64,000 nt of DNA from Dehalococcoidia bacterium. Its GTDB lineage: Bacteria; Chloroflexota; Dehalococcoidia; GIF9; UBA5629. Below the pieces are notes generated by a model that was not told the DNA's origin, did not search any database, and worked only from the letters and a program-made list of their open reading frames with translations. Location: assembly GCA_003142375.1 (NCBI GenBank), contig PLME01000008.1:1-64000 (forward strand), in the 5' to 3' direction. Positions 1-7,660 of this stretch are shown here, piece by piece. The position numbers were made by a program, and so were the translations under genes. Within the stretch, counting starts at the first letter, position 1. Each line of letters starts with the position of its first letter.

Positions 1-920
1 ATCACCGGCAGGTCGGCCAGCAGCCGCTCCGTGACACGCGCAGTCCTGGACTTGGGCACCCGCAGGGTGAACTGGTTATCTTCGCAGGATATTACTTCCC
101 CGTAATCTTTTAAGTTGGCACTGCAGTCTTCCAGCCGCACTATGATGGTCTTGTGGTCGGTGAATTTCTGCACCAGGGCGGAAAGCTCGCCGTCGAAGAG
201 GAGCTTGCCGTGGTGGATGACGACCACCCTTTTGCAGAGCGCCTCAACGTCCGCCATGTAATGGCTGGTCAATAGCACTGTGGCGCCGAAGCGCTGGTTG
301 TACTCGGCTATGAACGAACGTATGCGCCGCTGCATGGTGACGTCCAGCCCGATGGTCGGCTCGTCCAGGAAGACTACTGTGGGACGGTGCAGCAGCCCGG
401 CGGCGATCTCGCACTTCATGCGCTCGCCCAGGGAGAGGTTGCGCACGGGCTTGTTCAGCAGCGGGCCCAGGTCCATCAGCTCTGTCAACTCTTTCAGTGT
501 GCTGCGGTAGATATCGGCGGGTATGCGGTAAACGGCCCGGTTCAATTCGAAGGAGTGGATGGCGGGGATGTCCCACACAAGCTGGTTGCGCTGTCCCATG
601 ACCAGCGTGATCTGCCGCAGGAAGGACTTCTCGCGCTTCCAGGGGATGTAGCCCAGCACCTTTACCTCGCCAGTCGTGGGATGCAGCAGGCCGGAGAGCA
701 TTTTGAGCGTGGTGGTTTTGCCGGCGCCGTTGGGACCCAGGAACCCGACTATCTCGCCGGGGGCCAGGTCGAAGGAGATGCCGTCCACCGCCGCCACCTG
801 TATGGTGCGGCGCTTGACCAGTCCCATCAGGGCGGCCTTCGCCCCGCTATCCTGCTGGCTGACGGTGAATACCTTGCGCAGGTCCTTGATGTGAATGACC
901 GGGGGATTTTGTGTGCTCAC
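1..920 (-). CDS. ABC-2 type transporter ATP-binding protein (partial, C-terminus off window)
   Basis: Nucleotide-binding subunit of an ABC exporter; ATP hydrolysis powers a membrane partner that is not in the window. The reading frame starts at a GTG at 920 and runs off the left edge, so the C-terminus is missing. Walker A (GPNGAGKTT) is near residues 58-66, the ABC signature (LSLGERM) near 158 and Walker B (VVFLDEP) near 178. The distance from Walker A to the signature fits a DrrA/NatA-like ATPase. Substrate cannot be told. No longer upstream start with a good ribosome binding site was seen, so the GTG is a best guess. Confidence 0.85.
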   Translation of the reverse strand, partial: MSTQNPPVIHIKDLRKVFTVSQQDSGAKAALMGLVKRRTIQVAAVDGISFDLAPGEIVGFLGPNGAGKTTTLKMLSGLLHPTTGEVKVLGYIPWKREKSFLRQITLVMGQRNQLVWDIPAIHSFELNRAVYRIPADIYRSTLKELTELMDLGPLLNKPVRNLSLGERMKCEIAAGLLHRPTVVFLDEPTIGLDVTMQRRIRSFIAEYNQRFGATVLLTSHYMADVEALCKRVVVIHHGKLLFDGELSALVQKFTDHKTIIVRLEDCSANLKDYGEVISCEDNQFTLRVPKSRTARVTERLLADLPV

Positions 921-974
921 AGTAGAGGATAATATAACATCTTGCCCGGTTTCCCCAAAATCCCGTTGATTGGT

Positions 975-1014
975 GCCTTCGTACAAAGGATTGCCACGCT
1001 TCGCTCGCAATGAC
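975..1014. repeat. Half copy of dispersed palindromic repeat
   Basis: This carries only the right arm of the repeat found complete at 1711-1805, 5113-5529 and 6219-6313, ending in CTCGCAATGACG. It lies between the ABC gene and the membrane methyltransferase gene. The left arm (GTCATTGCGAG) is absent. Confidence 0.75.
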
Positions 1015-1073
1015 GTTGTTAATATAACCCGCTTTCTATTAAAATCAGTAGATATCATTTTAATAGTAAAACT

Positions 1074-1631
1074 ATGAATCCATCAATCTTCATCTGGACC
1101 ATCTATGCTATCTGGGTTATCGTCGTTGTATATCTGACCGTTTCCGGGATAGGCGTAAAACAGGAGACCAAAGGACACTTGTTGCAGAGTTTTGGCCTCA
1201 TGTTTGCCATTATCGCCGCGTTTTTGCTTCCGCTACTTCCAATATTCAACTTCCTCAACTTCGCTCCCGTAAACCCTCTTTTAAGCAGTATCGGTCTTAT
1301 TCTGTGCGCCGCAGGCATGGCATTCCTCGTCTGGGGGCGGCAGCATCTTGGCAGAAACTGGAGCCAGACTGTCTCCATCAAGAAAGAACCAGAATTGATA
1401 ACGTCTGGTCCATACCGCTACGTAAGGCATCCGATGTATGCAGGAGGCCTCATTGCATGCATCGGTTCTGCGATTGTCTGCGGCGGAGCCTGGATATTTC
1501 TTCTTCTCATCCTTGGTACCATTTTTCTTGGGCGCGTGGGCGCAGAAGACAAGCTAATGGAGAAACAATTCCCGAATGAATTTCCTGATTACAAGAAACG
1601 TACCAAAGCGTTGATTCCGTTCGTGTGGTGA
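1074..1631 (+). CDS. Isoprenylcysteine carboxyl methyltransferase-family membrane protein
   Basis: A 185-residue multi-pass membrane protein of the ICMT/phospholipid N-methyltransferase (PEMT-like) family. Hydrophobic segments lie at about 5-25, 40-62, 68-88 and 125-150. The family signature SGPYRYVRHPMYAGG is at residues 111-125 and corresponds to the S-adenosylmethionine-binding loop. A charged C-terminal stretch follows, as usual. The methyl acceptor is unknown: bacterial members act on small molecules or lipids, and protein prenylation is not expected here. It stands alone on the plus strand and is flanked by dispersed repeats. Confidence 0.85.
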   Translation: MNPSIFIWTIYAIWVIVVVYLTVSGIGVKQETKGHLLQSFGLMFAIIAAFLLPLLPIFNFLNFAPVNPLLSSIGLILCAAGMAFLVWGRQHLGRNWSQTVSIKKEPELITSGPYRYVRHPMYAGGLIACIGSAIVCGGAWIFLLLILGTIFLGRVGAEDKLMEKQFPNEFPDYKKRTKALIPFVW

Positions 1632-1642
1632 GGCCTTTCGCC

Positions 1643-1680
1643 TTCGATCAAAGGATTGCCACGCTTCGCTCGCCATGACG
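1643..1680. repeat. Half copy of dispersed palindromic repeat
   Basis: Right arm only, read as TCGATCAAAGGATTGCCACG followed by the CTCGCCATGACG end. A complete copy follows 30 bases downstream at 1711-1805, so the two may have arisen by partial duplication. Confidence 0.7.
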
Positions 1681-1710
1681 TGTTTTCCGCGCTAGCAAAG
1701 GCGTTATCAC

Positions 1711-1805
1711 GTCATTGCGAGGAGCCCACAGGCGACGTGGCAATCCTTATATTCGAAGACTGCCAACTTCGTACAAAGGATTGCTTCGCTCCGCTCGCCA
1801 TGACG
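1711..1805. repeat. Complete dispersed palindromic repeat
   Basis: Starts GTCATTGCGAGGAGC and ends in the near-complement CTCGCCATGACG, so the outer arms can form a hairpin. The inner arms (GGCAATCC and GGATTGC) also pair. The same element is at 5113-5529 (three tandem copies) and 6219-6313. Short open frames running through it are non-genic translations of the repeat. Confidence 0.85.
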
Positions 1806-1901
1806 TATAGCTTTGCACAATTCGCCCTATATATTTAGACTATATACCGGATGTAACAGAGAATGACGCGATGGACATGATAGGATTCGCAGGAGAAAGT
1901 A

Positions 1902-2234
1902 TTGAATAAGTGGTCAGGCGCCTGGTGGGGTTACCTGATAAGTCTCGGGATGGTCCTCGTGGTTACGGTAGCCGGCAAGCTACTGGAGGGCCTGCCCGCC
2001 TTCACTCCCTACAGCACGGAGATGCTCTACATCCTGTGCGTTGCGCTCTCAGCGGTTTACCTGGGGTTCGGCCCGTCCATCCTGGCATCTTTTCTAAGCG
2101 TACTGGCCTTCGATTTCTTCTTTACCCTCCCGCTATTGACTTTTACAGTAGCGAGCCAGCAGGACATTCTCAGCCTGCTTATCCTGTTCGTGGTTACAGT
2201 CGTAATCTCTTGCCTTTCGCCCAGGATTCGATAA
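1902..2234 (+). CDS. DUF4118-only membrane protein (truncated sensor kinase remnant)
   Basis: A 110-residue hydrophobic protein that matches only the four-helix DUF4118 sensor region of KdpD-type histidine kinases; the stretch FFFTLPLLTFTV near residues 70-81 is typical. The kinase, GAF and USP-like parts are absent and the frame stops directly after the domain. The start is TTG at 1902, six bases after AGGAG (1891-1895). It is either a decayed sensor kinase or a free-standing membrane domain. The next gene begins 21 bases downstream and is unrelated. Confidence 0.65.
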   Translation: MNKWSGAWWGYLISLGMVLVVTVAGKLLEGLPAFTPYSTEMLYILCVALSAVYLGFGPSILASFLSVLAFDFFFTLPLLTFTVASQQDILSLLILFVVTVVISCLSPRIR

Positions 2235-2255
2235 TAATCAATGAGGTATTAATTT

Positions 2256-2729
2256 GTGGAGTGCCGGAAGGGTATGTTAAACGGTTATTTGAAATATGTT
2301 CGGAAGGTCAGCCCCGGTATAAGTGTAATTTCCCTTATATTAACGCTTGCGGCCGTGATGATATTCGCCGGCGGTGCAGCTTGTAATGATAGTCCACAGA
2401 ATCAGGCCGTTGAAATCATATCGGTAATAGGCCCCATCCCGCCGTTTACCCCGGGCGGGCCGGCAGTGGAAATAACCGTAAAGAATGTGTCCGCTGAACC
2501 AGTCACGGGTTTAACGGCCACGCTCGTAGCAGGCAGGTCATTCGATTTCAATTTTGAAGTTTCCCCCTCGGCTCCTTTGATGCCCAACGGGAGCATTAGC
2601 AGTAAAATCACTATGATCGGAGGGGGATTCGATGATACGTCAATGTATCCCCTGACGGTAAAGGCGACCTTGCAGAGCGGAACCGCAGCCGTCTATACTC
2701 AGCAGGTACAAATTAAGTCGCCCCAATGA
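2256..2729 (+). CDS. Putative secreted lipoprotein, unknown function
   Basis: A 157-residue protein with a basic N-terminus, a hydrophobic stretch and a lipobox-like GGAAC near residues 39-43, after which it would be lipidated and exported. The remainder is beta-rich with hydrophobic alternation (EISVIGPI, AVEITVKNV), resembling an immunoglobulin-like or FxLYD/CARDB fold, but no family is firmly recognised. The GTG at 2256 has GAGG nine bases upstream; an in-frame ATG at 2274 is the alternative start. Function unknown. Confidence 0.6.
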   Translation: MECRKGMLNGYLKYVRKVSPGISVISLILTLAAVMIFAGGAACNDSPQNQAVEIISVIGPIPPFTPGGPAVEITVKNVSAEPVTGLTATLVAGRSFDFNFEVSPSAPLMPNGSISSKITMIGGGFDDTSMYPLTVKATLQSGTAAVYTQQVQIKSPQ

Positions 2730-2789
2730 AGCCGGGGCTATACCAATAGTGATGTATTATATTAGACAGAGATGGGGGAGCATGATTCG

Positions 2790-3224
2790 ATGAAATGCCC
2801 TTTCGATAAAAGCGACATGATAGTGGTCGAGCACAAGCAGATAGAGCTCGACTTTTGCCTGGAATGCTCGGGGGTCTGGCTGGACTCGGGCGAGCTGGAG
2901 CTGCTGACGGCCGTGCTCAACTCCGAAGGCGCCAACCTGTCACTGAGCGAACTGGTTACCCGGCCTGCCGGGCAGGGCAAGCGCCGATGTCCCATCTGCC
3001 ATAACCGGATGAATAAAATCTGGCTGGGGAAGAAAGCTGAGGGCGTGATGGACAAGGGACCTGATGTCCTCGTCGACAAATGCCCGATGGGCCACGGGAT
3101 GTGGTTCGACGGCGGTGAACTGCAGAATACCCTGAGCGAGATGTGCGCAGCCCCTTCTCCTGAAGTCGTCTGCTTCCTGCAGGACGCTTTTCCCGCTGCT
3201 TACTGGCAGCCAGTCAAGAAATAG
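2790..3224 (+). CDS. Protein with two TFIIB-like zinc fingers
   Basis: A 144-residue protein with two copies of the Zf-TFIIB module, each ending in a W-x-D-x-GEL motif. The first reads CPFD...CLECSGVWLDSGELE (residues 3-36), with Asp6 where a Cys is usual. The second reads CPIC...CPMGHGMWFDGGELQ. The ATG at 2790 is chosen over one at 2772 because GGGGGAG at 2773-2779 is correctly spaced for it. The next genes are lemA and an htpX-like protease, suggesting a membrane quality-control context. The exact role is unknown. Confidence 0.75.
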   Translation: MKCPFDKSDMIVVEHKQIELDFCLECSGVWLDSGELELLTAVLNSEGANLSLSELVTRPAGQGKRRCPICHNRMNKIWLGKKAEGVMDKGPDVLVDKCPMGHGMWFDGGELQNTLSEMCAAPSPEVVCFLQDAFPAAYWQPVKK

Positions 3225-3267
3225 AAATAACTTCAGTGCAGTTGAGATATAAACAGGGAGGTTTACG

Positions 3268-3852
3268 ATGATTTTCGGGATCATTATTCTAGCAATAGTC
3301 GTCATTCTTATCTTTGTCTTTATAGGCATTTATAACGGGCTGGTCGGCGCCCGCAACGGGGTTAAAAATGCCTGGGCGCAGATAGACGTGCAGCTCAAGC
3401 GGAGGCACGACCTGATCCCCAACCTGGTGGAGACGGTCAAGGGCTATATGGAACACGAGCGCGGCACGCTGGAAGCCGTGACCAGCGCCCGCAACCTGGC
3501 GCAATCGATGTCCAATGCCGGCCCTGCCGACAGGGCCAAAGCGGAAGGCGACCTGGGCAGCGCCCTCTCCCGCCTGCTGGCAGTGGTTGAGAACTATCCC
3601 AACCTCAAGGCCAACGAGAACTTCCTGGCGCTGCAAGAGGAGCTGACCTCCACTGAGAATAAGATCAGCTTTTCGCGCCAGTTCTACAACGATATCGTCC
3701 TGAAATACAACAACATGATCCAGATGTTCCCCTCGAATGTCATCGCCGGCATGGGCGGTTTCCAGCCGAGCGAGTTCTTCGAGGTCAAAGCGACTGAGGA
3801 AAGGGAAGCCCCCAAGGTGAGCTTCAGCGCCCCTCCCAAAACCGGCAGCTAA
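3268..3852 (+). CDS. lemA: LemA family protein
   Basis: A 194-residue protein with an N-terminal membrane helix (residues 2-20) followed by the long LemA helical domain; the signature LKRRHDLIPNLVETVKGY is present near residues 49-66. Typical LemA proteins are about 185-200 residues, so this is full length. AGGGAGG stands nine bases before the ATG. The htpX-like gene follows after 19 bases. A LemA-HtpX pair is a common conserved neighbourhood, but the molecular role of LemA is still uncertain. Confidence 0.93.
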   Translation: MIFGIIILAIVVILIFVFIGIYNGLVGARNGVKNAWAQIDVQLKRRHDLIPNLVETVKGYMEHERGTLEAVTSARNLAQSMSNAGPADRAKAEGDLGSALSRLLAVVENYPNLKANENFLALQEELTSTENKISFSRQFYNDIVLKYNNMIQMFPSNVIAGMGGFQPSEFFEVKATEEREAPKVSFSAPPKTGS

Positions 3853-3871
3853 ATGGCTTTGAATTAATCCT

Positions 3872-5074
3872 ATGTGGGAACAGATAAGGGACAACCAGGT
3901 CCGGTCGGCCATCCTTGTAACCTTCATGGGCATCGTTTTGCTCCTGGTAGGTGCGGTGATCGGCTACTATTTTTTGGGCGACCCGATTGCCGGCCTGGTT
4001 ATAGCCGCCCTGGTGTGGGGTGTGATGAACCTGATTGCACTCTTCCAGGGGGACAGCATCATACTGGGCATGTCCGGCGCCCACAAGGTAGGGCCGGACG
4101 ACCATCCGCGGCTATATAACGTGGTGGAGGAGATGAAGATAGCCTCCGGCCTGCAGAAGATGCCGGATGTCTATATCATCGATGACCCCGCGCTGAATGC
4201 CTTCTCGACCGGGCGCAGCCCCGACCATGCTTCCGTGGCCATCACGTCCGGCTTGTTGGATAAGCTTAACCGCGACGAGCTGCAGGGCGTCATCGGCCAC
4301 GAGATAGGCCATGTCAATAACCGCGATATCCGGCTGATGATGCTGGCCAGCATACTGCTGGGCTCCATCGTCATACTGTCCTGGTACGCCACCCGCATCA
4401 TGTTCTTCGGCGGCATGGGAGGAAGGAGGGGCGGTTCGTCAGGCGGAGGCGCAGCGCAGCTGATCATACTGGTCGTGGGACTGCTGCTGTTAATACTGGC
4501 GCCCATCTTTGCCCAGCTTATTTACTTCGCCGTCTCGCGCAGGAGGGAATACCTGGCTGATGCCTCATCGGCGCTGTATACCCGTTATCCGGACGGGCTG
4601 GCCTCGGCGCTGGAGAAGCTAAAGGACAACGACACCAAGGTGCAGACCGCTAACAAGGCCACGGCCCCCATGTATATCAGCAACCCCTTCTACAAGGGCG
4701 GCTCGGCGGGCAACGACCTCTTTGCCACTCATCCGCCGCTGGACGATAGGATACACATACTGCATGCTATGTCCGGGGCTTCCTACGCCGACTATGACAA
4801 ATCTTATAAAGAGGTTGAGAAGGAGAGCGTCATCCCGGCCTCGGCGCTTAAGGAAACTGCGGCTGTAGGGTTGAGAGAAGCGACGCCTGGGGCACAGGCA
4901 GGGGAATTACAGGACCAGTTGGACCGCACGCGCCAGACCTCGGATATGCTGTGGAGGATGAACAATTACCGGTCGCTCAATTGCTCGAATTGTGGGACTT
5001 TATTGCGGCTGCCGCCTTCTTACAACCAGCCCTCGGTACGCTGTCCGCATTGTGGATTTGAGAATCAGCTCTAA
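3872..5074 (+). CDS. htpX: M48 family metalloprotease (HtpX-like) with C-terminal zinc ribbon
   Basis: A 400-residue membrane zinc protease of the kind that removes damaged membrane proteins. Two transmembrane helices span residues 13-58. The zinc/catalytic motif HEIGH is at 143-147, two further membrane helices follow (about 158-175 and 195-220), and the third zinc ligand is the Glu of REYLAD near 226. It is longer than E. coli HtpX because residues 371-400 form an extra zinc ribbon (CSNC...CPHC), which may recognise a substrate or partner. It is probably co-transcribed with lemA. Confidence 0.93.
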   Translation: MWEQIRDNQVRSAILVTFMGIVLLLVGAVIGYYFLGDPIAGLVIAALVWGVMNLIALFQGDSIILGMSGAHKVGPDDHPRLYNVVEEMKIASGLQKMPDVYIIDDPALNAFSTGRSPDHASVAITSGLLDKLNRDELQGVIGHEIGHVNNRDIRLMMLASILLGSIVILSWYATRIMFFGGMGGRRGGSSGGGAAQLIILVVGLLLLILAPIFAQLIYFAVSRRREYLADASSALYTRYPDGLASALEKLKDNDTKVQTANKATAPMYISNPFYKGGSAGNDLFATHPPLDDRIHILHAMSGASYADYDKSYKEVEKESVIPASALKETAAVGLREATPGAQAGELQDQLDRTRQTSDMLWRMNNYRSLNCSNCGTLLRLPPSYNQPSVRCPHCGFENQL

Positions 5075-5112
5075 GGGATTTATACCCTCACCCTGCCCTC
5101 TCCCTGCCCTCT

Positions 5113-5529
5113 CCCTGCCCTCTATTAACAACGTCATTGCGAGGAGCGTAGCGACGTGGCAATCTCACGGAATTAGGTCTGGCAACCGCCTTCGTTTAAA
5201 AGATTGCTTCGCTTTGCTCGCAATGACCAGAGGGAAACTTATTTAAATGTCCCCTGCCCTCTATTAACAACGTCATTGCGAGGAGCTTTGCGACGTGGCA
5301 ATCTCATGCAATTAGGTCTGGCAGCCCCCTTCGTTCAAAGGATTGCTTCGCTTTGCTCGCAATGACCAGAGGGAAACTTACTTAAAGGCCCCCTGCCCTC
5401 CATTAACTGCGTCATTGCGAGGAGCTTTGCGACGTGGCAATCTCACGCAATTAGGTCTGGCAGCCCCCTTCGTTCAAAGGATTGCTTCGCTTTGCTCGCA
5501 ATGACCAGAGGGAAACTTACTTCTCTCAC
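5113..5529. repeat. Three tandem 139-bp units, each holding the palindromic repeat
   Basis: Three units start at 5113, 5252 and 5391, exactly 139 bases apart, each beginning CCCTGCCCTC followed by ATTAAC. Each contains the dispersed palindrome (GTCATTGCGAG ... CTCGCAATGAC) and an AGAGGGAAACTTA tail. The units differ at only a few bases, so the amplification is recent or homogenised. This is the only gene-free stretch above 300 bases in the window (5075-5646). Bases 5530-5646 hold no recognised feature apart from a TATAAT at 5622-5627 ahead of the next gene. Confidence 0.9.
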
Positions 5530-5646
5530 GTGGTTGAATATGAAGGGGACTGTGGGGGAATATGACCTTAGTACCTATTTAAACGTGACTAATTGTCTAT
5601 TCATATTACGATCAGGGACGGTATAATTGAATAGTGGGATAAAAAA

Positions 5647-6033
5647 ATGAAAATTAAGACGAAATTAATCGAAATGGCTTTCGCAACATTGCTATGCTTT
5701 ATTGTCCTGGCATCCTCCTTTATCCCATCGCAAGTTGTGAACGCCGCAAATGTAACCGTCACATTGTACGTATATGCGTATGACGGAAGCACAAATGGTC
5801 AGGCCCTTTCCGGCGTGCTGGTGACGGGCAAGGATGGTAACGGGGTATCTTTTTCGCAGACCACAAATGTCAGCGGTTATATCAGCATCACAGGAGCAAC
5901 CGGCGCCTGGGTTTTTAACGCATCCACGTACGGTTATCAGACCAACATATGGGCTACCTACATCCTATCGTCCAACACCCTTAAGGTAGTCCTTATTCCA
6001 TCAGCGCAAACAACCTCTAGTTATGCTTATTGA
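5647..6033 (+). CDS. Small secreted protein with carboxypeptidase-regulatory-like fold
   Basis: A 128-residue protein with a Sec signal peptide (residues 1-34, predicted cleavage after VNA). The mature part is one beta-sandwich-like repeat: LSGVLVTGKDGNGVSF, then a Thr/Val turn, then YISITGATGAWVFNAS, the pattern of CarboxypepD_reg/SpaA-like domains. A TATAAT lies at 5622-5627. It is flanked by repeats on both sides, so the gene may be part of a variable segment. Substrate or partner unknown. Confidence 0.6.
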   Translation: MKIKTKLIEMAFATLLCFIVLASSFIPSQVVNAANVTVTLYVYAYDGSTNGQALSGVLVTGKDGNGVSFSQTTNVSGYISITGATGAWVFNASTYGYQTNIWATYILSSNTLKVVLIPSAQTTSSYAY

Positions 6034-6058
6034 GAAGATTGGGATACCCTCACCCTGG

Positions 6059-6116
6059 CCCTCTCCCTTTGAGGGAGAGGGGACTTTGTTAATAAGAGGG
6101 GCTAAAGCCCCTCTTC
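6059..6116. repeat. Two consecutive inverted repeats in intergenic DNA
   Basis: CCCTCTCCCTTTGAGGGAGAGGG (a near-perfect hairpin) is followed by AGAGGGGCTAAAGCCCCTCT (6096-6115). Neither has a T-run of the kind seen in the strong terminators elsewhere in this window, so they look like small dispersed repeats. A factor-independent termination role downstream of the 5647-6033 gene is possible but weak. Confidence 0.45.
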
Positions 6117-6218
6117 AACGCCCCCTGCCCGGAATACATTACCGTTAGAGAATATGTCCCACGCCGTCAATTACGGGAAATGGTCCCTCTTCAACGCCCC
6201 CGACTCTCTATTAACAAT

Positions 6219-6313
6219 GTCATTGCGAGGAGCGTAGCGACGTGGCAATCTCATGGAATTAGGTCTGGCAACCGCCTTTGTTCAAAGGATTGCTTCGCTT
6301 CGCTCGCAATGAC
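6219..6313. repeat. Complete dispersed palindromic repeat
   Basis: Same element as at 1711-1805 and in the 139-bp array: GTCATTGCGAGGAGC at one end and CTCGCAATGAC at the other. It lies immediately downstream of the msrB stop codon on the opposite strand, where a hairpin could also protect or end the msrB transcript. Confidence 0.85.
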
Positions 6314-6323
6314 TGGCTGACCG

Positions 6324-6773
6324 CTATTTGTCAGGAACGAATTTAAGGGCAAAGCCGTTCATGCAGTAGCGTTTGCCCGTAGGCTTGGGGCCGTCGTCGA
6401 AAACGTGGCCCAGATGCGAGCCGCAGCGTGCACACAATACTTCGGTCCGCCTCATACCCAGGCTGTTGTCAACCTGCTCGACAAGGTTCAGCGGCGAGAC
6501 CGGTTGATAAAAGCTGGGCCAGCCGGTCCCCGATTCAAACTTGGTAGTGTAATTGAAAAGGTCGGTCTCACAGCGGACGCATTTGAAAATACCCTGCCCG
6601 TGGACTTCGTTAAAGGGGCAGGTGCCCGGCGTCTCGGTGCCCTTCCTGGTGGTGATCTCGTACTGCCTGGGGGTCAGCAGCTTCTTCCATTCATCGTCCG
6701 GTTTCTCGATTTTCTCAACCGTCACTATCTTATTCTGCTTGACGTCGAAGATCTGCACAGTAGCCACGTTCAT
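6324..6773 (-). CDS. msrB: Peptide-methionine (R)-S-oxide reductase MsrB
   Basis: Reduces the R-epimer of methionine sulfoxide in proteins, a repair step after oxidation. The 149-residue protein has the zinc-binding pairs CVRC (65-68) and CARC (114-117), the GTGWPSF substrate loop (82-88), the HLGHVF motif and the catalytic Cys137 in RYCMNGF. GGAGG ends only one base before the ATG at 6773, so translation may really start at the in-frame GTG at 6767, seven bases away. It follows panC and may be transcribed with the pan genes. Confidence 0.93.
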   Translation of the reverse strand: MNVATVQIFDVKQNKIVTVEKIEKPDDEWKKLLTPRQYEITTRKGTETPGTCPFNEVHGQGIFKCVRCETDLFNYTTKFESGTGWPSFYQPVSPLNLVEQVDNSLGMRRTEVLCARCGSHLGHVFDDGPKPTGKRYCMNGFALKFVPDK

Positions 6774-6816
6774 ACCTCCATGTATCTTTGTATGAATTGT
6801 AGCAAGGATGCTGCAG

Positions 6817-7650
6817 CTAGCCCAAAATGACGTTGTCGATCAATCGCGGCTTGCCGAGTTTGACGGCCAGCGAGATGAGGACCCTGCCCCTTATGGCATT
6901 CACTTCCCGTAAGGTCTCGATGTCGGCGATACTGATATAGTCTATCTTGGCCGCAGGCACAGCGGTGATGAGCCTGGTCATGGCGTTCTTGATTAAAATG
7001 GCGTCCCGCTCACCCTTATCGTACATGTCCGAGGCCAGTTGCAAGGCCTTATGGAGCACAGGCGCTGACCGGCGTTCTTCAGGCGTCAAATAGATATTGC
7101 GGCTGCTCATGGCCAGCCCGTCCTTCTCCCTGATGGTCGGCGCCACGACTATCTCCAGGTTCATGTTGAGGTCCGAGACCATCTTCTCAATAACCAGCGC
7201 CTGCTGGGCGTCCTTCTGGCCGAAGTAGGCCCGGTTGGGTTGGACGATGTTGAAAAGCTTGTTGCAGACCGTGGTGACGCCCTGGAAGTGCGTGGGACGC
7301 GAGCGGCCTTCCAGCGTTTGAGTTATGCCCTTCACTTCCACCCAGGTGTCATAGCCCGCCGGATACATATCTTTGTCGCCGGGTATGAAAACGATATCCG
7401 CCCCGGCGCTTTCCAGCAGGGCAAGGTCGCGGTCGAGGTCCCTGGGATAGGCCTTGAAATCCTCGCTGGGGGCGAATTGTGTGGGGTTGACGAAGATGCT
7501 GACAACGGCTATGTGGTTTTCATTTTTAGCCAGTCTGACCAGCTCGAGATGCCCCTCGTGGAGGTAGCCCATGGTAGGCACGAAGCCCACGGAACCCTTG
7601 CATTTTCTGCGCAGGCCTTTCATTTCCTCTGTGGAATGGGCTGTTTGCAT
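6817..7650 (-). CDS. panC: Pantothenate synthetase (pantoate-beta-alanine ligase)
   Basis: Joins pantoate and beta-alanine with ATP in the last step of pantothenate synthesis. At 277 residues it is full length. It carries the nucleotidyltransferase HIGH-like motif MGYLHEGHL (27-35), the pantoate-binding region around FVNPTQF, the Q-x-x-G-x-K-D signature (YFGQKDAQQ) and the KMSKS-like MSSRN loop. It lies 10 bases after panB in the order panG-panD-panB-panC, so it is almost certainly in one operon with them. Confidence 0.96.
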   Translation of the reverse strand: MQTAHSTEEMKGLRRKCKGSVGFVPTMGYLHEGHLELVRLAKNENHIAVVSIFVNPTQFAPSEDFKAYPRDLDRDLALLESAGADIVFIPGDKDMYPAGYDTWVEVKGITQTLEGRSRPTHFQGVTTVCNKLFNIVQPNRAYFGQKDAQQALVIEKMVSDLNMNLEIVVAPTIREKDGLAMSSRNIYLTPEERRSAPVLHKALQLASDMYDKGERDAILIKNAMTRLITAVPAAKIDYISIADIETLREVNAIRGRVLISLAVKLGKPRLIDNVILG

Positions 7651-7660
7651 ACTTTAAAGC

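Noticed and set aside
387-932. Long plus-strand frame opposite the ABC ATPase
   Set aside because: The minus strand has Walker A, signature and Walker B in order; the plus-strand product has no such marks.
1656-1838. Plus-strand frame over the dispersed repeat
   Set aside because: It is a translation of the palindromic repeat at 1643-1805; such frames recur wherever the repeat does and lack a ribosome-binding site.
3289-3933. Minus-strand frame opposite lemA
   Set aside because: LemA is clearly coded on the plus strand with promoter-side ribosome-binding site; the minus frame has no family.
4992-5246. Plus-strand frame overlapping the htpX end and the first tandem repeat
   Set aside because: It is read out of frame through htpX and then through the repeat, with no start signals.
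5113-5529. Tandem array considered as CRISPR
   Set aside because: Units are 139 bases with no unique spacers of constant size, and no cas genes are nearby.
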